Source: Christiangramia flava JLT2011 (GTDB taxonomy: Bacteria; Bacteroidota; Bacteroidia; Flavobacteriales; Flavobacteriaceae). Taken from it: a stretch of 64,000 bases of DNA. Below the pieces are notes generated by a model that was not told the origin of the DNA, made no database searches, and saw only the letters and a program-made list of their open reading frames with translations. Numbering within the stretch: position 1 is the first letter of the stretch; each line of letters begins with the position of its first letter. Where the stretch lies: contig NZ_CP016359.1 of NCBI RefSeq assembly GCF_001951155.1, positions 1,822,001 through 1,886,000 of the forward strand, given 5' to 3'. Positions 27,357 to 34,867 of this stretch are shown here, in pieces. A program made the position numbers and the translations under genes.

Positions 27357-27926
27357 ATGAAAAAGCTGCTGCCCATTTTCGCTATTTTCATCCATATGCT
27401 CCTCCTTGCCCAGACCGAAGTGGAATCCACCGCTCTTCGGTTACTGCCTCAAAGCAAACTGATGATCACCGGCAGTACCAATGTGAACACATTTCATTGC
27501 GTTTTTGACACCGAAAAGATCAGCGGCCAGCGGGAAATCCTGTATACGGTAAAAGATCAGTGCATTTTGCTGGACGACCTGGATATTCGCCTGAGGGCTG
27601 CCGCTTTTGACTGCGGAAACCGGCGTATGAACGAGGATTTTTGTGACCTGCTGCAGTCTGATCGCTTTCCAGAGATACGCATCAGTATCCTTAAAATTCA
27701 GCCAATTTCTGAACAATATTGCAGAGCTTTTGTAAAGATCTGCCTGGCGGGTGAACAGCAACAATACGATTTGCCGGTGCTGATCAGCGATTCTCATTAT
27801 CAGGGGAAACTTCGGCTGAACATTAGAGATTTTGGCCTGGAGCCGCCTAAAAAAGCGCTGGGCCTGATCGAGGTAGACGAGGAGATCGAGATCAGTTTTG
27901 ACCTTCAGGTTGATCATTCCATATAA
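27357..27926 (+). CDS. YceI-like secreted protein, divergent
   Basis: This 189-residue protein has a signal peptide (MKKLLPIFAIFIHMLLLAQ). Its weakly YceI-like pattern includes KLMITGSTNVNTFHC near the start and GKLRLNIRDFGLEPPKKALG near the end. It has more cysteines than the YceI protein at 25391, perhaps forming disulfides. An in-frame upstream start at 27285 is rejected because it overlaps the terminator stem. The two YceI-type proteins flank the porin. Confidence 0.75.
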   Translation: MKKLLPIFAIFIHMLLLAQTEVESTALRLLPQSKLMITGSTNVNTFHCVFDTEKISGQREILYTVKDQCILLDDLDIRLRAAAFDCGNRRMNEDFCDLLQSDRFPEIRISILKIQPISEQYCRAFVKICLAGEQQQYDLPVLISDSHYQGKLRLNIRDFGLEPPKKALGLIEVDEEIEISFDLQVDHSI

Positions 27927-27980
27927 CTACCGGAAAATTTTCAAAATTCTCTGAGCGGTAGTACCTTATAAACTAAAAAC

Positions 27981-29258
27981 ATGAAAGAACTAAAAATGGT
28001 AACAGCTCCTGAAGCGGTTTCGGGAGTACAGTCGGGCCAGCGCGTATTCTTCCAGGGTGCCGCCATGACGCCCAATGCGTTAATAGATGCGCTTTGCGAG
28101 AGATACCAGGAACTGGAGAACGTGGAACTCATCCAGATCCATACTGAAGGAAATGCGCTGTATACGCAGGAACCTTATAACGCTTCCTTTAAAACGAACA
28201 GCTGTTTTGTGGGCGGTAATGTTCGCAAGGCCGTCAACTCCAATTTCGGTGCTTATATTCCCATATTCCTGAGTGAGATCCATGTGCTTTTCCGAAGAAA
28301 TATCCTTCCGCTGGATTATGCGTTCATACAGGTGTCGCCGCCAGATAAACACGGGTATTGCTCGCTTGGAGTTTCCGTGGATATTACGCTTCCGGCAATC
28401 CAGAATGCGAAAAAAGTGATCGCACAGGTAAATCCACAGGTGCCGAGAACGCATGGTGACGGGATCATCCACATCAGCCAAATCGATGCGGCGGTGCAGA
28501 TAGATCATCCTATCCATATTCATAACCTGTCGGAACCTACAGAGGTCGAGAAGAAGATCGGCTGGCATGTAGCCGGGCTGATCGAAGACGGTGCCACGCT
28601 GCAAATGGGCATTGGCGGAATCCCGAACGTCGTCCTGAGCAATCTTACCAATCATAAGAGGCTTGGGATTCATACGGAAATGTTTTCTGATGGGGTTCTT
28701 CCGCTCATAGAAAAAGGCGTGATCACCGGCGAGGAAAAACAGGTGAAAACCGGGAAACTGGTGACCTGTTTTGCAGTGGGATCGTCCAAATTGTACGATT
28801 TTATAGATGATAACCCGCTGGTGCATTTCAAGGAAGCGGCCTATACCAATGATACGGCGATCATCCGCAAGAACCCGAAAGTGACCGCGATCAATTCAGC
28901 GATAGAAATTGACCTTACCGGGCAGGTTTGTGCCGATACGATTGGGAAAATGCAGTTTTCAGGTGTGGGCGGCCAGATGGATTTTATTCGCGGTGCTGCG
29001 CTTTCAGATGGCGGAAAACCTATTATCGCCATGCCTGCGCTCACCAATAAAGGCGTTTCCAAGATCGTTCCGTACCTCAAGGAAGGAGCCGGTGTGACCA
29101 CTACCAGGGCCCACGTGCATTACGTCGCGACCGAGTATGGCGTGGTGGATCTCTTCGGAAAAAACCTGAAACAGCGGGCAGAAGCACTTATTTCGATTGC
29201 CCACCCAGATTTCCGCGAGCAGCTTTCCAGGCAGGCCTATGAGCGATTAAATGCCTGA
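27981..29258 (+). CDS. Acetyl-CoA hydrolase/CoA-transferase family protein
   Basis: This 425-residue enzyme belongs to the 4-hydroxybutyrate/acetate CoA-transferase type (Cat1/Cat2-like). It shows the catalytic glutamate in GIHTEMFSDG (E233), the segment GIGGIPNVV before it and the C-terminal YVATEYGVVDLFGK. It moves CoA between acyl groups, or hydrolyses acetyl-CoA, in fermentative or acetate metabolism. The acyl substrate is not clear. The gap upstream holds no TGA-N6-TCA promoter, so control may be separate. Confidence 0.9.
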   Translation: MKELKMVTAPEAVSGVQSGQRVFFQGAAMTPNALIDALCERYQELENVELIQIHTEGNALYTQEPYNASFKTNSCFVGGNVRKAVNSNFGAYIPIFLSEIHVLFRRNILPLDYAFIQVSPPDKHGYCSLGVSVDITLPAIQNAKKVIAQVNPQVPRTHGDGIIHISQIDAAVQIDHPIHIHNLSEPTEVEKKIGWHVAGLIEDGATLQMGIGGIPNVVLSNLTNHKRLGIHTEMFSDGVLPLIEKGVITGEEKQVKTGKLVTCFAVGSSKLYDFIDDNPLVHFKEAAYTNDTAIIRKNPKVTAINSAIEIDLTGQVCADTIGKMQFSGVGGQMDFIRGAALSDGGKPIIAMPALTNKGVSKIVPYLKEGAGVTTTRAHVHYVATEYGVVDLFGKNLKQRAEALISIAHPDFREQLSRQAYERLNA

Positions 29259-29272
29259 AATCCAGCTAAAAC

Positions 29273-29315
29273 TGATGTCGGTCATATTTTCTGAGACAGC
29301 CTCAAACTAATTTTA
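29273..29315 (+). promoter_or_regulatory. CRP/FNR-type activated promoter of the small membrane gene at 29341
   Basis: TGATGTCGGTCA (29273-29284) is followed after exactly 23 nt by TAATTTTA (29308-29315). The site keeps TGA and TCA but has T in place of C at the inner left position. The leader would be about 22 nt. Confidence 0.7.
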
Positions 29316-29340
29316 TGCGATAATCATAAAACGGGAAATC

Positions 29341-29625
29341 ATGACAATCTATCAAAGACAATTAACTGAATTTAGCAGGGATTTTCAGGCGGGAGCCACA
29401 ACCGGGATCATTCTTTCGAGTGGTTTGGGTTCCATTGCCGCCATGCTGGTGCTTATGAACGGTCACGAATTCTACCACATGATCCAACTCGGGCTCATCG
29501 TAGTGGTAGCCATGTGGTACAATGCGGCGGTATTATCACAGTTGTCGCCAAAATTTGTCTTCAATTCGTTAATTCTCAGCCTGGGCGTTAGTAGTATTTT
29601 TATCCTGCTGAACCTGCTCAGCTGA
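29341..29625 (+). CDS. Three-helix membrane protein in the microaerobic regulon
   Basis: This 94-residue protein has hydrophobic segments at about residues 18-38, 46-63 and 72-93, with a polar N-terminus (MTIYQRQLTEFSRDF). No family is recognised. Its promoter has the same site and spacing as ccoS and hemN, and a terminator follows, so it is a stand-alone transcription unit. A role in low-oxygen growth is inferred only from regulation. Confidence 0.75.
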   Translation: MTIYQRQLTEFSRDFQAGATTGIILSSGLGSIAAMLVLMNGHEFYHMIQLGLIVVVAMWYNAAVLSQLSPKFVFNSLILSLGVSSIFILLNLLS

Positions 29626-29649
29626 ACCAGATAAACCAACCAGAGATCG

Positions 29650-29691
29650 AAATCCTTCGGCAGGAGCAGCAGCTTCGCCGGAGGATTTTTT
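29650..29691 (+). terminator. Intrinsic terminator
   Basis: Arms 29650-29661 and 29677-29688 pair over 12 positions with a single G-T wobble, and T residues run from 29686 to 29691. It ends the 29341 transcript. Confidence 0.85.
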
Positions 29692-29773
29692 GTTTTCAGT
29701 ATAAAAAGCAGGAAAATGCACAACCGCTGAAGGAGCGATCAGTTTCCGAAGTATTCAGTAAAAAATTTGGAAA

Positions 29774-30562
29774 TTACCGTGGGTTGTGGAAGACAAAAAT
29801 GGGCAGATGCAGGTCAATATTGGCCGTAATGCCGTGTTTATAATGTAAGAAACGGTCACAAATACTCAGGTTTTTCCCAATGATGAAGATCAGGTCATAA
29901 TCCTGCTGGATCTCGCCGAACCATTCCTCGCTGAAATCACCCTGGTTTTCTTCCACCAAGCTGGTTTCAGTTTGCTGCGGATTGCTAATGAGCACCAGGC
30001 TGCGCTGGTTTTCCTTTAATTTCAAGACCGTGAAATCACTGCGGTGCAGAAAACTGTTCTGGGAAATGATAGTAGGAATTTCTTCTTCCTGTTGCACCGA
30101 ATAATCTATGGGTAGCAGGACTTTTTCAGGAAAACGATAGGTACAATTGGCGGGTATGGCCAAAATATTACACCGGATTTTTCGAACAACCTCATAAGCA
30201 TGGTCGCCCAAAATGGGATGGTGGTGCACTTTATGGCTAATTGCGCCAATGAAGATCAGGTCGATCTTCTTTTCCGTAAGCGCTTTGCGAACCGCGCTGA
30301 TAAGGTTTTCCGAAGAAAGGATGGTGTTGAAATGATGTCTGGGACTGGTGCTGTAAGCCTTCAGTTCGGCGGCACTTTGTTCCAGTTTATGAAGGATCTC
30401 GATGAGTTTCCGGTCAAGGTTCTTCAGCGAGGAACGCTTAAAATCGAAATCCTGGATATTGAGAAAATAGAAATTCGCTTCAGTATCCTGGAGGAAGTCT
30501 ACCGCATAACGGGCCGCGTTGGACGAAACTTCCGAGAAATCGGTTAAAATAAGTACGTTCAT
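29774..30562 (-). CDS. Universal stress protein, tandem UspA domains
   Basis: This 262-residue cytoplasmic protein has a clear first Usp domain (MNVLILTDFSEVSSNAARYAVDFL, residues 1-24, and IDLIFIGAISHK, near 100). The second domain is more degenerate (KVLLPIDYSV). The glycine-rich ATP-binding GxxG pattern is only partly kept. Its promoter carries the TGA-N6-TCA element, as does that of the other Usp gene at 33401. Confidence 0.85.
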   Translation of the reverse strand: MNVLILTDFSEVSSNAARYAVDFLQDTEANFYFLNIQDFDFKRSSLKNLDRKLIEILHKLEQSAAELKAYSTSPRHHFNTILSSENLISAVRKALTEKKIDLIFIGAISHKVHHHPILGDHAYEVVRKIRCNILAIPANCTYRFPEKVLLPIDYSVQQEEEIPTIISQNSFLHRSDFTVLKLKENQRSLVLISNPQQTETSLVEENQGDFSEEWFGEIQQDYDLIFIIGKNLSICDRFLHYKHGITANIDLHLPIFVFHNPR

Positions 30563-30581
30563 TCGTTCATTCTTGTCTGAA

Positions 30582-30624
30582 CGAAATTACGCGAATAGGC
30601 AGGCCTTAAAAATGACCAAAATCA
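30582..30624 (-). promoter_or_regulatory. CRP/FNR-type activated promoter of the Usp gene at 29774-30562
   Basis: TGATTTTGGTCA (read on the minus strand, 30624-30613) is followed after exactly 23 nt by TAATTTCG (30589-30582), one mismatch from the -7 consensus. The leader would be about 16 nt. Confidence 0.75.
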
Positions 30625-30646
30625 GTTCTTGCGAATTTTGGATTTT

Positions 30647-31690
30647 TTAGCTGATCTTTTTCAGGGCGTCGGCATTCACAATCTTGATGTTCCTTCCTTC
30701 GATCTCGATAAGCCCTTCTTTTTTAAAATCTGACAGCGTCCTAATGAGGCTTTCCGGGGCCATTCCTGCAACACCGGCGAGATCTGCGCGGGAAATCCGG
30801 ATGCTTTTCAGCGGATGTTTTTCAATGCGCTCCGCAAACAGGAGAATGGTATTGGCCGTTTTCTTCCGAACAGATCCGTAGGCCATATCCATCAACTGCT
30901 GTTTGAGTTCGGAGAGGTTCTTGTTGAGCACTTCGATGAGCTGAAGCGTGATTCTGGGGTTTTGAGAAAGGATGCGGTGAAATTCTTCGCGGGAAACGGC
31001 ATACAATTGCGTCTCCTCCATCGCAGTAGCATAATCTTCGTAGGCGCTCTGACTATTCTTTACCGGGTTGCCGAAAAAATCATCGGTCTTATACAGTTCG
31101 GTGATGAGCTCCTTGCCCTGGTTGTCCATTCGATGTGCCTTTACCACGCCTTTTTTGACAAGGTAGAAGTAATTGGACTGTTTGCCTTTTTCGTAGACTG
31201 CTTCTCCTTTTTTATAATCGAGCAATGCCTGGTCCCGGAAGGTTTCCCGAAGGTCATCGAGATCGTTCAGCGAAGAACCCGGTTCTGCCTTTTCCGTACG
31301 CTGATCAAAAGATCGCAAAATGGCCACTTTCGCCAGCCTGCTTTCAATGGCGCTCAGCAGATCTTCCTCTTCAAATGGCTTGGTAAGGTAATCGTCTGCC
31401 CCGAGGTCCATCCCTTTGCGAATGTCTTTATGCTCGGTCTTTGCTGAGAGAAAAATGAAAGGGATATTGGCTGTTTTCGGGTTCTGGCTTAATGCTTCCA
31501 GCACGCCGTAGCCATCGGTTTCCGGCATCATGATGTCACAGATGATCAGGTCTGGCAGCACTTCAACCGCCCTGGAAATGCCAAGTTTCCCGTTGGAGGC
31601 AGTGGTCACTTCATAATCTGAAAGTTCCAGTAATTCTGCGGTGTTTTCACGAACCGTGACGTCGTCTTCTATAAGTAGGAGGTGTTTCAT
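30647..31690 (-). CDS. Response regulator fused to a CRP/FNR-type regulator
   Basis: This 347-residue protein joins an N-terminal receiver domain (phospho-acceptor D52 in ICDIMMPE, K of TKPFEEED) to a cyclic-nucleotide-binding-like barrel (about 145-265) and a C-terminal CRP-type winged helix. The recognition helix reads MAPESLIRTL. It keeps the Glu and Arg that in CRP and FNR contact the TGA half-site. The only cysteine, C51, is in the receiver, so an FNR-like iron-sulfur switch is excluded. It starts 1 bp after the PAS kinase gene. It is the only CRP-family gene in the window and lies in the middle of the seven TGA-N6-TCA promoters. Confidence 0.92.
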   Translation of the reverse strand: MKHLLLIEDDVTVRENTAELLELSDYEVTTASNGKLGISRAVEVLPDLIICDIMMPETDGYGVLEALSQNPKTANIPFIFLSAKTEHKDIRKGMDLGADDYLTKPFEEEDLLSAIESRLAKVAILRSFDQRTEKAEPGSSLNDLDDLRETFRDQALLDYKKGEAVYEKGKQSNYFYLVKKGVVKAHRMDNQGKELITELYKTDDFFGNPVKNSQSAYEDYATAMEETQLYAVSREEFHRILSQNPRITLQLIEVLNKNLSELKQQLMDMAYGSVRKKTANTILLFAERIEKHPLKSIRISRADLAGVAGMAPESLIRTLSDFKKEGLIEIEGRNIKIVNADALKKIS

Positions 31691-31691
31691 C

Positions 31692-32942
31692 TTAAACTTT
31701 TTTTACCGGTAATTCTACCCGGAAGGTCGTTCCCTTATGTTCAATACTCTTAAAACTGATGCTTCCGCCGAGATTTTCCAGGTGCGCCTTGGCAATGTTC
31801 AGCCCAATCCCGGTTCCCTGGTCAAGCAGGGCGTTCTCTGCCCGAAAATAGCGTTCAAAAATGTGTTTTTGATCTTTCTGCGGAATTCCTCTTCCCTGGT
31901 CTTCCACTTCAAAAAGGATGCGGTCACCCTGTACGTTCACCCGAAATTCGATCGTGGTATTTTCCGGGGAATATTTTACGGCATTGCTCAACAGGTTGGA
32001 AAGAATCAGCTCGACGATCTTCTCGTCCTGGTAGAGCAACAGGTCCTGCTGCTCCTTTGGATAAAGCAGTTCCTGGCCGTCTTTGAGCGTGATATTGGCG
32101 TTGTACACCACTTCATTGATCAGTCTTTTCAGGCTGAATTCGATGAATTTATACTGGCCTTTCCCGCTATCCAGTCGTTCGATGGAAAGAAAATCGTTCA
32201 GGATATTGTTCAGGTAATGCACTTTGTTCCTGATGGTCAGCAGGTGTTTCTCCCTTTTTTCCTGTTGTTCTTCTTTTTGATATTTCCCGATAAGCGTAGC
32301 AGAACTCAGGATGCCGCTAAGCGGAGTCTTGAATTCATGCGATACCAGCGAAAGAAATTTGGTTTTGAGATCACTGAGTTCCTTTTCCTTCTGAAGGGCG
32401 TCCTTGATCTTTCGTTCCGCTTCCATCCGGCGTTTGACTTCGCTTTCCAGGTCCAGATTGGCAGTTTTCAGCTTCTCCACGCTTTCACTGAGCTCTGAAG
32501 TCCGGATCCTGATCTTCTCTTCCAGCTGGGTATTGAGTTCCTTGATTTGCCGCTGCGTTTCCAGCCTGATGCTGATATCGATCACCAGCGACATCACGAA
32601 TTTCTCGCCCTCTATTTCAAAAGGGTTCAGTCCTGCTTCCACCGGGAACAGCGAACCGTCTTTTTTTACGCCGTACAATTCCCGGCCGTGGCCCATTTGC
32701 CGTTTCTCACTGTTCTCAATAAAATGATCTACGTGGCGATGGTGGGAATGGTGGTATTTCTTAGGTACCAGCACGTCGAGATCCTTGCCCAGCAATTCGG
32801 TTTTTTCATAGCCGAACATCTTTGCTGCCGCGGTGTTGGTGGCCACTACCTTTTGACTGGAATTGACCACGATGATCCCTTCAGAAGCCGCTTCGAACAG
32901 GATGTTGAAAATGTCTTTGTTCTGCTGGAGACTTTCGTTCAA
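31692..32942 (-). CDS. PAS-domain sensor histidine kinase
   Basis: This 416-residue cytoplasmic kinase has an N-terminal PAS domain (about residues 8-125), a coiled coil (130-195), the phospho-acceptor H202 (SLVSHEFKTPLSG) and a HATPase domain (EDQGRGIPQKD, DQGTGIGLNIAKAHLE). There are no transmembrane segments, so it senses an internal signal. The PAS segment is rich in His (YHHSHHRHVDH) and could bind heme or metal, though this is unproven. The start is TTG at 32942, since no in-frame ATG precedes the PAS domain. It partners the receiver-CRP protein 1 bp downstream. Confidence 0.9.
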   Translation of the reverse strand: MNESLQQNKDIFNILFEAASEGIIVVNSSQKVVATNTAAAKMFGYEKTELLGKDLDVLVPKKYHHSHHRHVDHFIENSEKRQMGHGRELYGVKKDGSLFPVEAGLNPFEIEGEKFVMSLVIDISIRLETQRQIKELNTQLEEKIRIRTSELSESVEKLKTANLDLESEVKRRMEAERKIKDALQKEKELSDLKTKFLSLVSHEFKTPLSGILSSATLIGKYQKEEQQEKREKHLLTIRNKVHYLNNILNDFLSIERLDSGKGQYKFIEFSLKRLINEVVYNANITLKDGQELLYPKEQQDLLLYQDEKIVELILSNLLSNAVKYSPENTTIEFRVNVQGDRILFEVEDQGRGIPQKDQKHIFERYFRAENALLDQGTGIGLNIAKAHLENLGGSISFKSIEHKGTTFRVELPVKKV

Positions 32943-33042
32943 GTTTTCTGATTTTTGATTGTTACGCCCTTTTCGGAAAGGCGAATTAAAGTTAAAAACA
33001 TTTTCAGAAATTTTCGAAAGTCAGCTAAAAAACCTTCCGAAT

Positions 33043-33258
33043 TCAAGGTGAGGGATGATCTTCGTAAAAATCATCGAAAGTTTTACTGCCGGTATAGGGT
33101 TCCCGGAGCACGCGATAGACGGCGATTAGTAAACAGGCCTGGCCCGATAGCATGGTGAAAAATGCCAGCGGAAAGGCGCCTCCAAAATACGCGAGGATCG
33201 TTAGCGCGACCAGCAACGCACTGGAAACAGCCAGCCAGAATGTGCCTCCAAATTTCAT
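33043..33258 (-). CDS. Small two-helix membrane protein
   Basis: This 71-residue protein has hydrophobic segments at about residues 6-28 and 31-49, and an acidic C-terminus (KTFDDFYEDHPSP). No family is recognised. It is divergent from the Usp gene at 33401. The palindrome between them has the required 23-nt spacing only in the Usp direction. Confidence 0.65.
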   Translation of the reverse strand: MKFGGTFWLAVSSALLVALTILAYFGGAFPLAFFTMLSGQACLLIAVYRVLREPYTGSKTFDDFYEDHPSP

Positions 33259-33339
33259 TTTTTCCTTTCAAGGTACGCATAAATTCCATGAAGCTGTTTT
33301 AAGGAAATTCTAAAACTCCTGGCTGAAAATGGGGTTTAC

Positions 33340-33382
33340 TGACACCCGTCATATTTTACCACGAGCTATTCGGGTAATTTTA
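33340..33382 (+). promoter_or_regulatory. CRP/FNR-type activated promoter of the Usp-thioredoxin-like operon
   Basis: TGACACCCGTCA (33340-33351), with a perfect TGAC/GTCA core, is followed after exactly 23 nt by TAATTTTA (33375-33382). Transcription would begin near 33386, which rules out an upstream in-frame ATG at 33329 as the gene start. Confidence 0.8.
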
Positions 33383-33400
33383 GGTATAAAACTTTCAACC

Positions 33401-34240
33401 ATGAAAAGAATACTTGTACCCGTCGATTTTTCTGATTATTCAGAATATGCATTACAGGTGGCTGCCGAGATCGCGCACCTCGAAAATGCTGAAATTGTGG
33501 TAGTTCATATGCTCGGGCTCTCCGATGCGGTTTTCACCAAATCTGAAACCGAAGAAGTCTTTGATGTGCTTCATTACATGGAACTTACACATAAGAAATT
33601 TGAAAGCTTCCTGAAAAAGGAGTATCTGGAAGGCATTGAAGTGCACGTGACCGTGCGCAATTACCGAAAATTCCACGAACTGAACGAGGTGGCAGCCGAG
33701 TGGCAGGCAGACCTTATTGTCATGGGCTCACACGGACTTTCCGGGATAGGTGATGTGTTCGTAGGCTCTAATACCGAAAAGGTGATCCGCAGTTCCGAAG
33801 TTCCGGTGCTGGTAGTCAAAAAAAGAGAAAAAGATTTCCAGATTCGCCAGGCAGTTTTCGTGACCGATTTCAACGAGGAATCTGTTCAGCCTTATAAAGA
33901 CATTCGCCGCTTCCTGAAATTGTTTGGCTGCGAACCCAGGCTGTTGCATGTGAATTTGCCGGAGAAATTTTCCAGTACCTCAGAGATCCTGGCCAAATCT
34001 TCGCGTTTCATTCAAAATGCTGAAGTAGACAATCCGGAGATATTTGATATGGTGGATCTCATTAGCGATTACACCCTGGAGAGCGGTATCTTCAATTATA
34101 CTGCTGAACGGGATGTGGACCTTTTGATCGTTCCCACTCACGGTCGTAAAGGGCTGGCTCATTTCTTCTACGGAAGCGCGGGAGAAAGCATTGCCAATCA
34201 TTCCACAGTTCCGGTGATGACCATGAAAATTCCGAATTAA
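33401..34240 (+). CDS. Universal stress protein, tandem UspA domains
   Basis: This 279-residue protein has two Usp domains. The first begins MKRILVPVDFSDYSEYALQVAAEIA and has the ATP-binding pattern GSHGLSGIGDVFVGSNTEKVIRSS split over residues 108-131. The second ends with VPTHGRKGLAHFFYGSAGESI. Both domains keep G-rich nucleotide-binding loops, unlike the protein at 29774. The start at 33401 follows from the promoter position. It lies 12 bp before the thioredoxin-like gene. Confidence 0.92.
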   Translation: MKRILVPVDFSDYSEYALQVAAEIAHLENAEIVVVHMLGLSDAVFTKSETEEVFDVLHYMELTHKKFESFLKKEYLEGIEVHVTVRNYRKFHELNEVAAEWQADLIVMGSHGLSGIGDVFVGSNTEKVIRSSEVPVLVVKKREKDFQIRQAVFVTDFNEESVQPYKDIRRFLKLFGCEPRLLHVNLPEKFSSTSEILAKSSRFIQNAEVDNPEIFDMVDLISDYTLESGIFNYTAERDVDLLIVPTHGRKGLAHFFYGSAGESIANHSTVPVMTMKIPN

Positions 34241-34252
34241 AAAACTTAAATT

Positions 34253-34867
34253 ATGAAGGCCTTGCTGGAAAAAAGCCTGCAAAAGGCAATAAATTACAGA
34301 GAATACCGGCAGCTGGTGGAGCGACTTATTCTTACCACCAGCACCACCGGTGAATGGACCCAAAACCGGGTAAATGCGACCCGCCTGAATTATACCAGGA
34401 TGAAACGCATGGAACACCTGGTAGACATAACACCTGAAAAAAAGAGTATTTTTCAGGAAGTGGAAGACCGGCAATACTGGTTACTCTTCGCAGAATCCTT
34501 TTGTGATGACGCGGCGCAAACCCTGCCGGTACTCAAAAAGCTCGCTGGGCTTTCTGAAAATATTGAGCTGAAGATCCTGATCATGAATGAAAACCGGGAT
34601 TTGATGAAGCGTTTAGGGAAGGATCAAAAAACCATTCTCCAGCTGCTGATCACCGATGAAGCCCTGAACGTCCTCGCCCAATGGGGGCCAAGGTCCAGAA
34701 TGGCTACGCAAATGGTGAATGAGTACCAAAAGCTGCATGGTAGGGTAGACAACGAGATTAAAAAGCAGCTGCAGGTATTTTATAATCAGGATCTGGGAAA
34801 ACAGATCATCGCTGAAATTGCAGCAATCGAGGTACAGATCGAGGGAGAAATGGCCCTTCACCATTAA
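34253..34867 (+). CDS. Thioredoxin-fold protein with a single active-site cysteine
   Basis: This 204-residue protein resembles a Bacteroidota thioredoxin-like family in which the usual active site is WCGDAAQ. Here it reads ESFCDDAAQTLPVLKKLAG (near residue 81), with a single cysteine and no resolving one. A monothiol redox or thiol-transfer role is possible. It is co-transcribed with the Usp gene and its end overlaps convergent hemN by 4 bp. The family assignment is moderately sure, the function is not. Confidence 0.65.
   Translation: MKALLEKSLQKAINYREYRQLVERLILTTSTTGEWTQNRVNATRLNYTRMKRMEHLVDITPEKKSIFQEVEDRQYWLLFAESFCDDAAQTLPVLKKLAGLSENIELKILIMNENRDLMKRLGKDQKTILQLLITDEALNVLAQWGPRSRMATQMVNEYQKLHGRVDNEIKKQLQVFYNQDLGKQIIAEIAAIEVQIEGEMALHH

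Noticed and set aside
27927..27980. TGA-N6-TCA promoter for the CoA-transferase gene
   Set aside because: A weak -7 candidate exists (TACCTTAT), but the position 23 nt upstream has no TGA or TCA half-site, so this gene was left out of the regulon.
28080..28826. 248-codon open frame on the minus strand
   Set aside because: It is antisense to the CoA-transferase gene, which has a complete family signature. The product is His/Arg/Phe rich with no recognisable domain.
31737..32498. 253-codon open frame on the plus strand
   Set aside because: It is antisense to the PAS kinase and has no domain signature.
33259..33351. Use of the palindrome at 33340 for the divergent gene at 33043-33258
   Set aside because: Counting 23 nt in that direction gives GTTTTAGA, which does not match a -7 element.
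33329..33400. Upstream start for the Usp gene
   Set aside because: The start would lie upstream of the predicted transcription start and across the activator palindrome. MKRILVPVDFS at 33401 is the normal Usp start.
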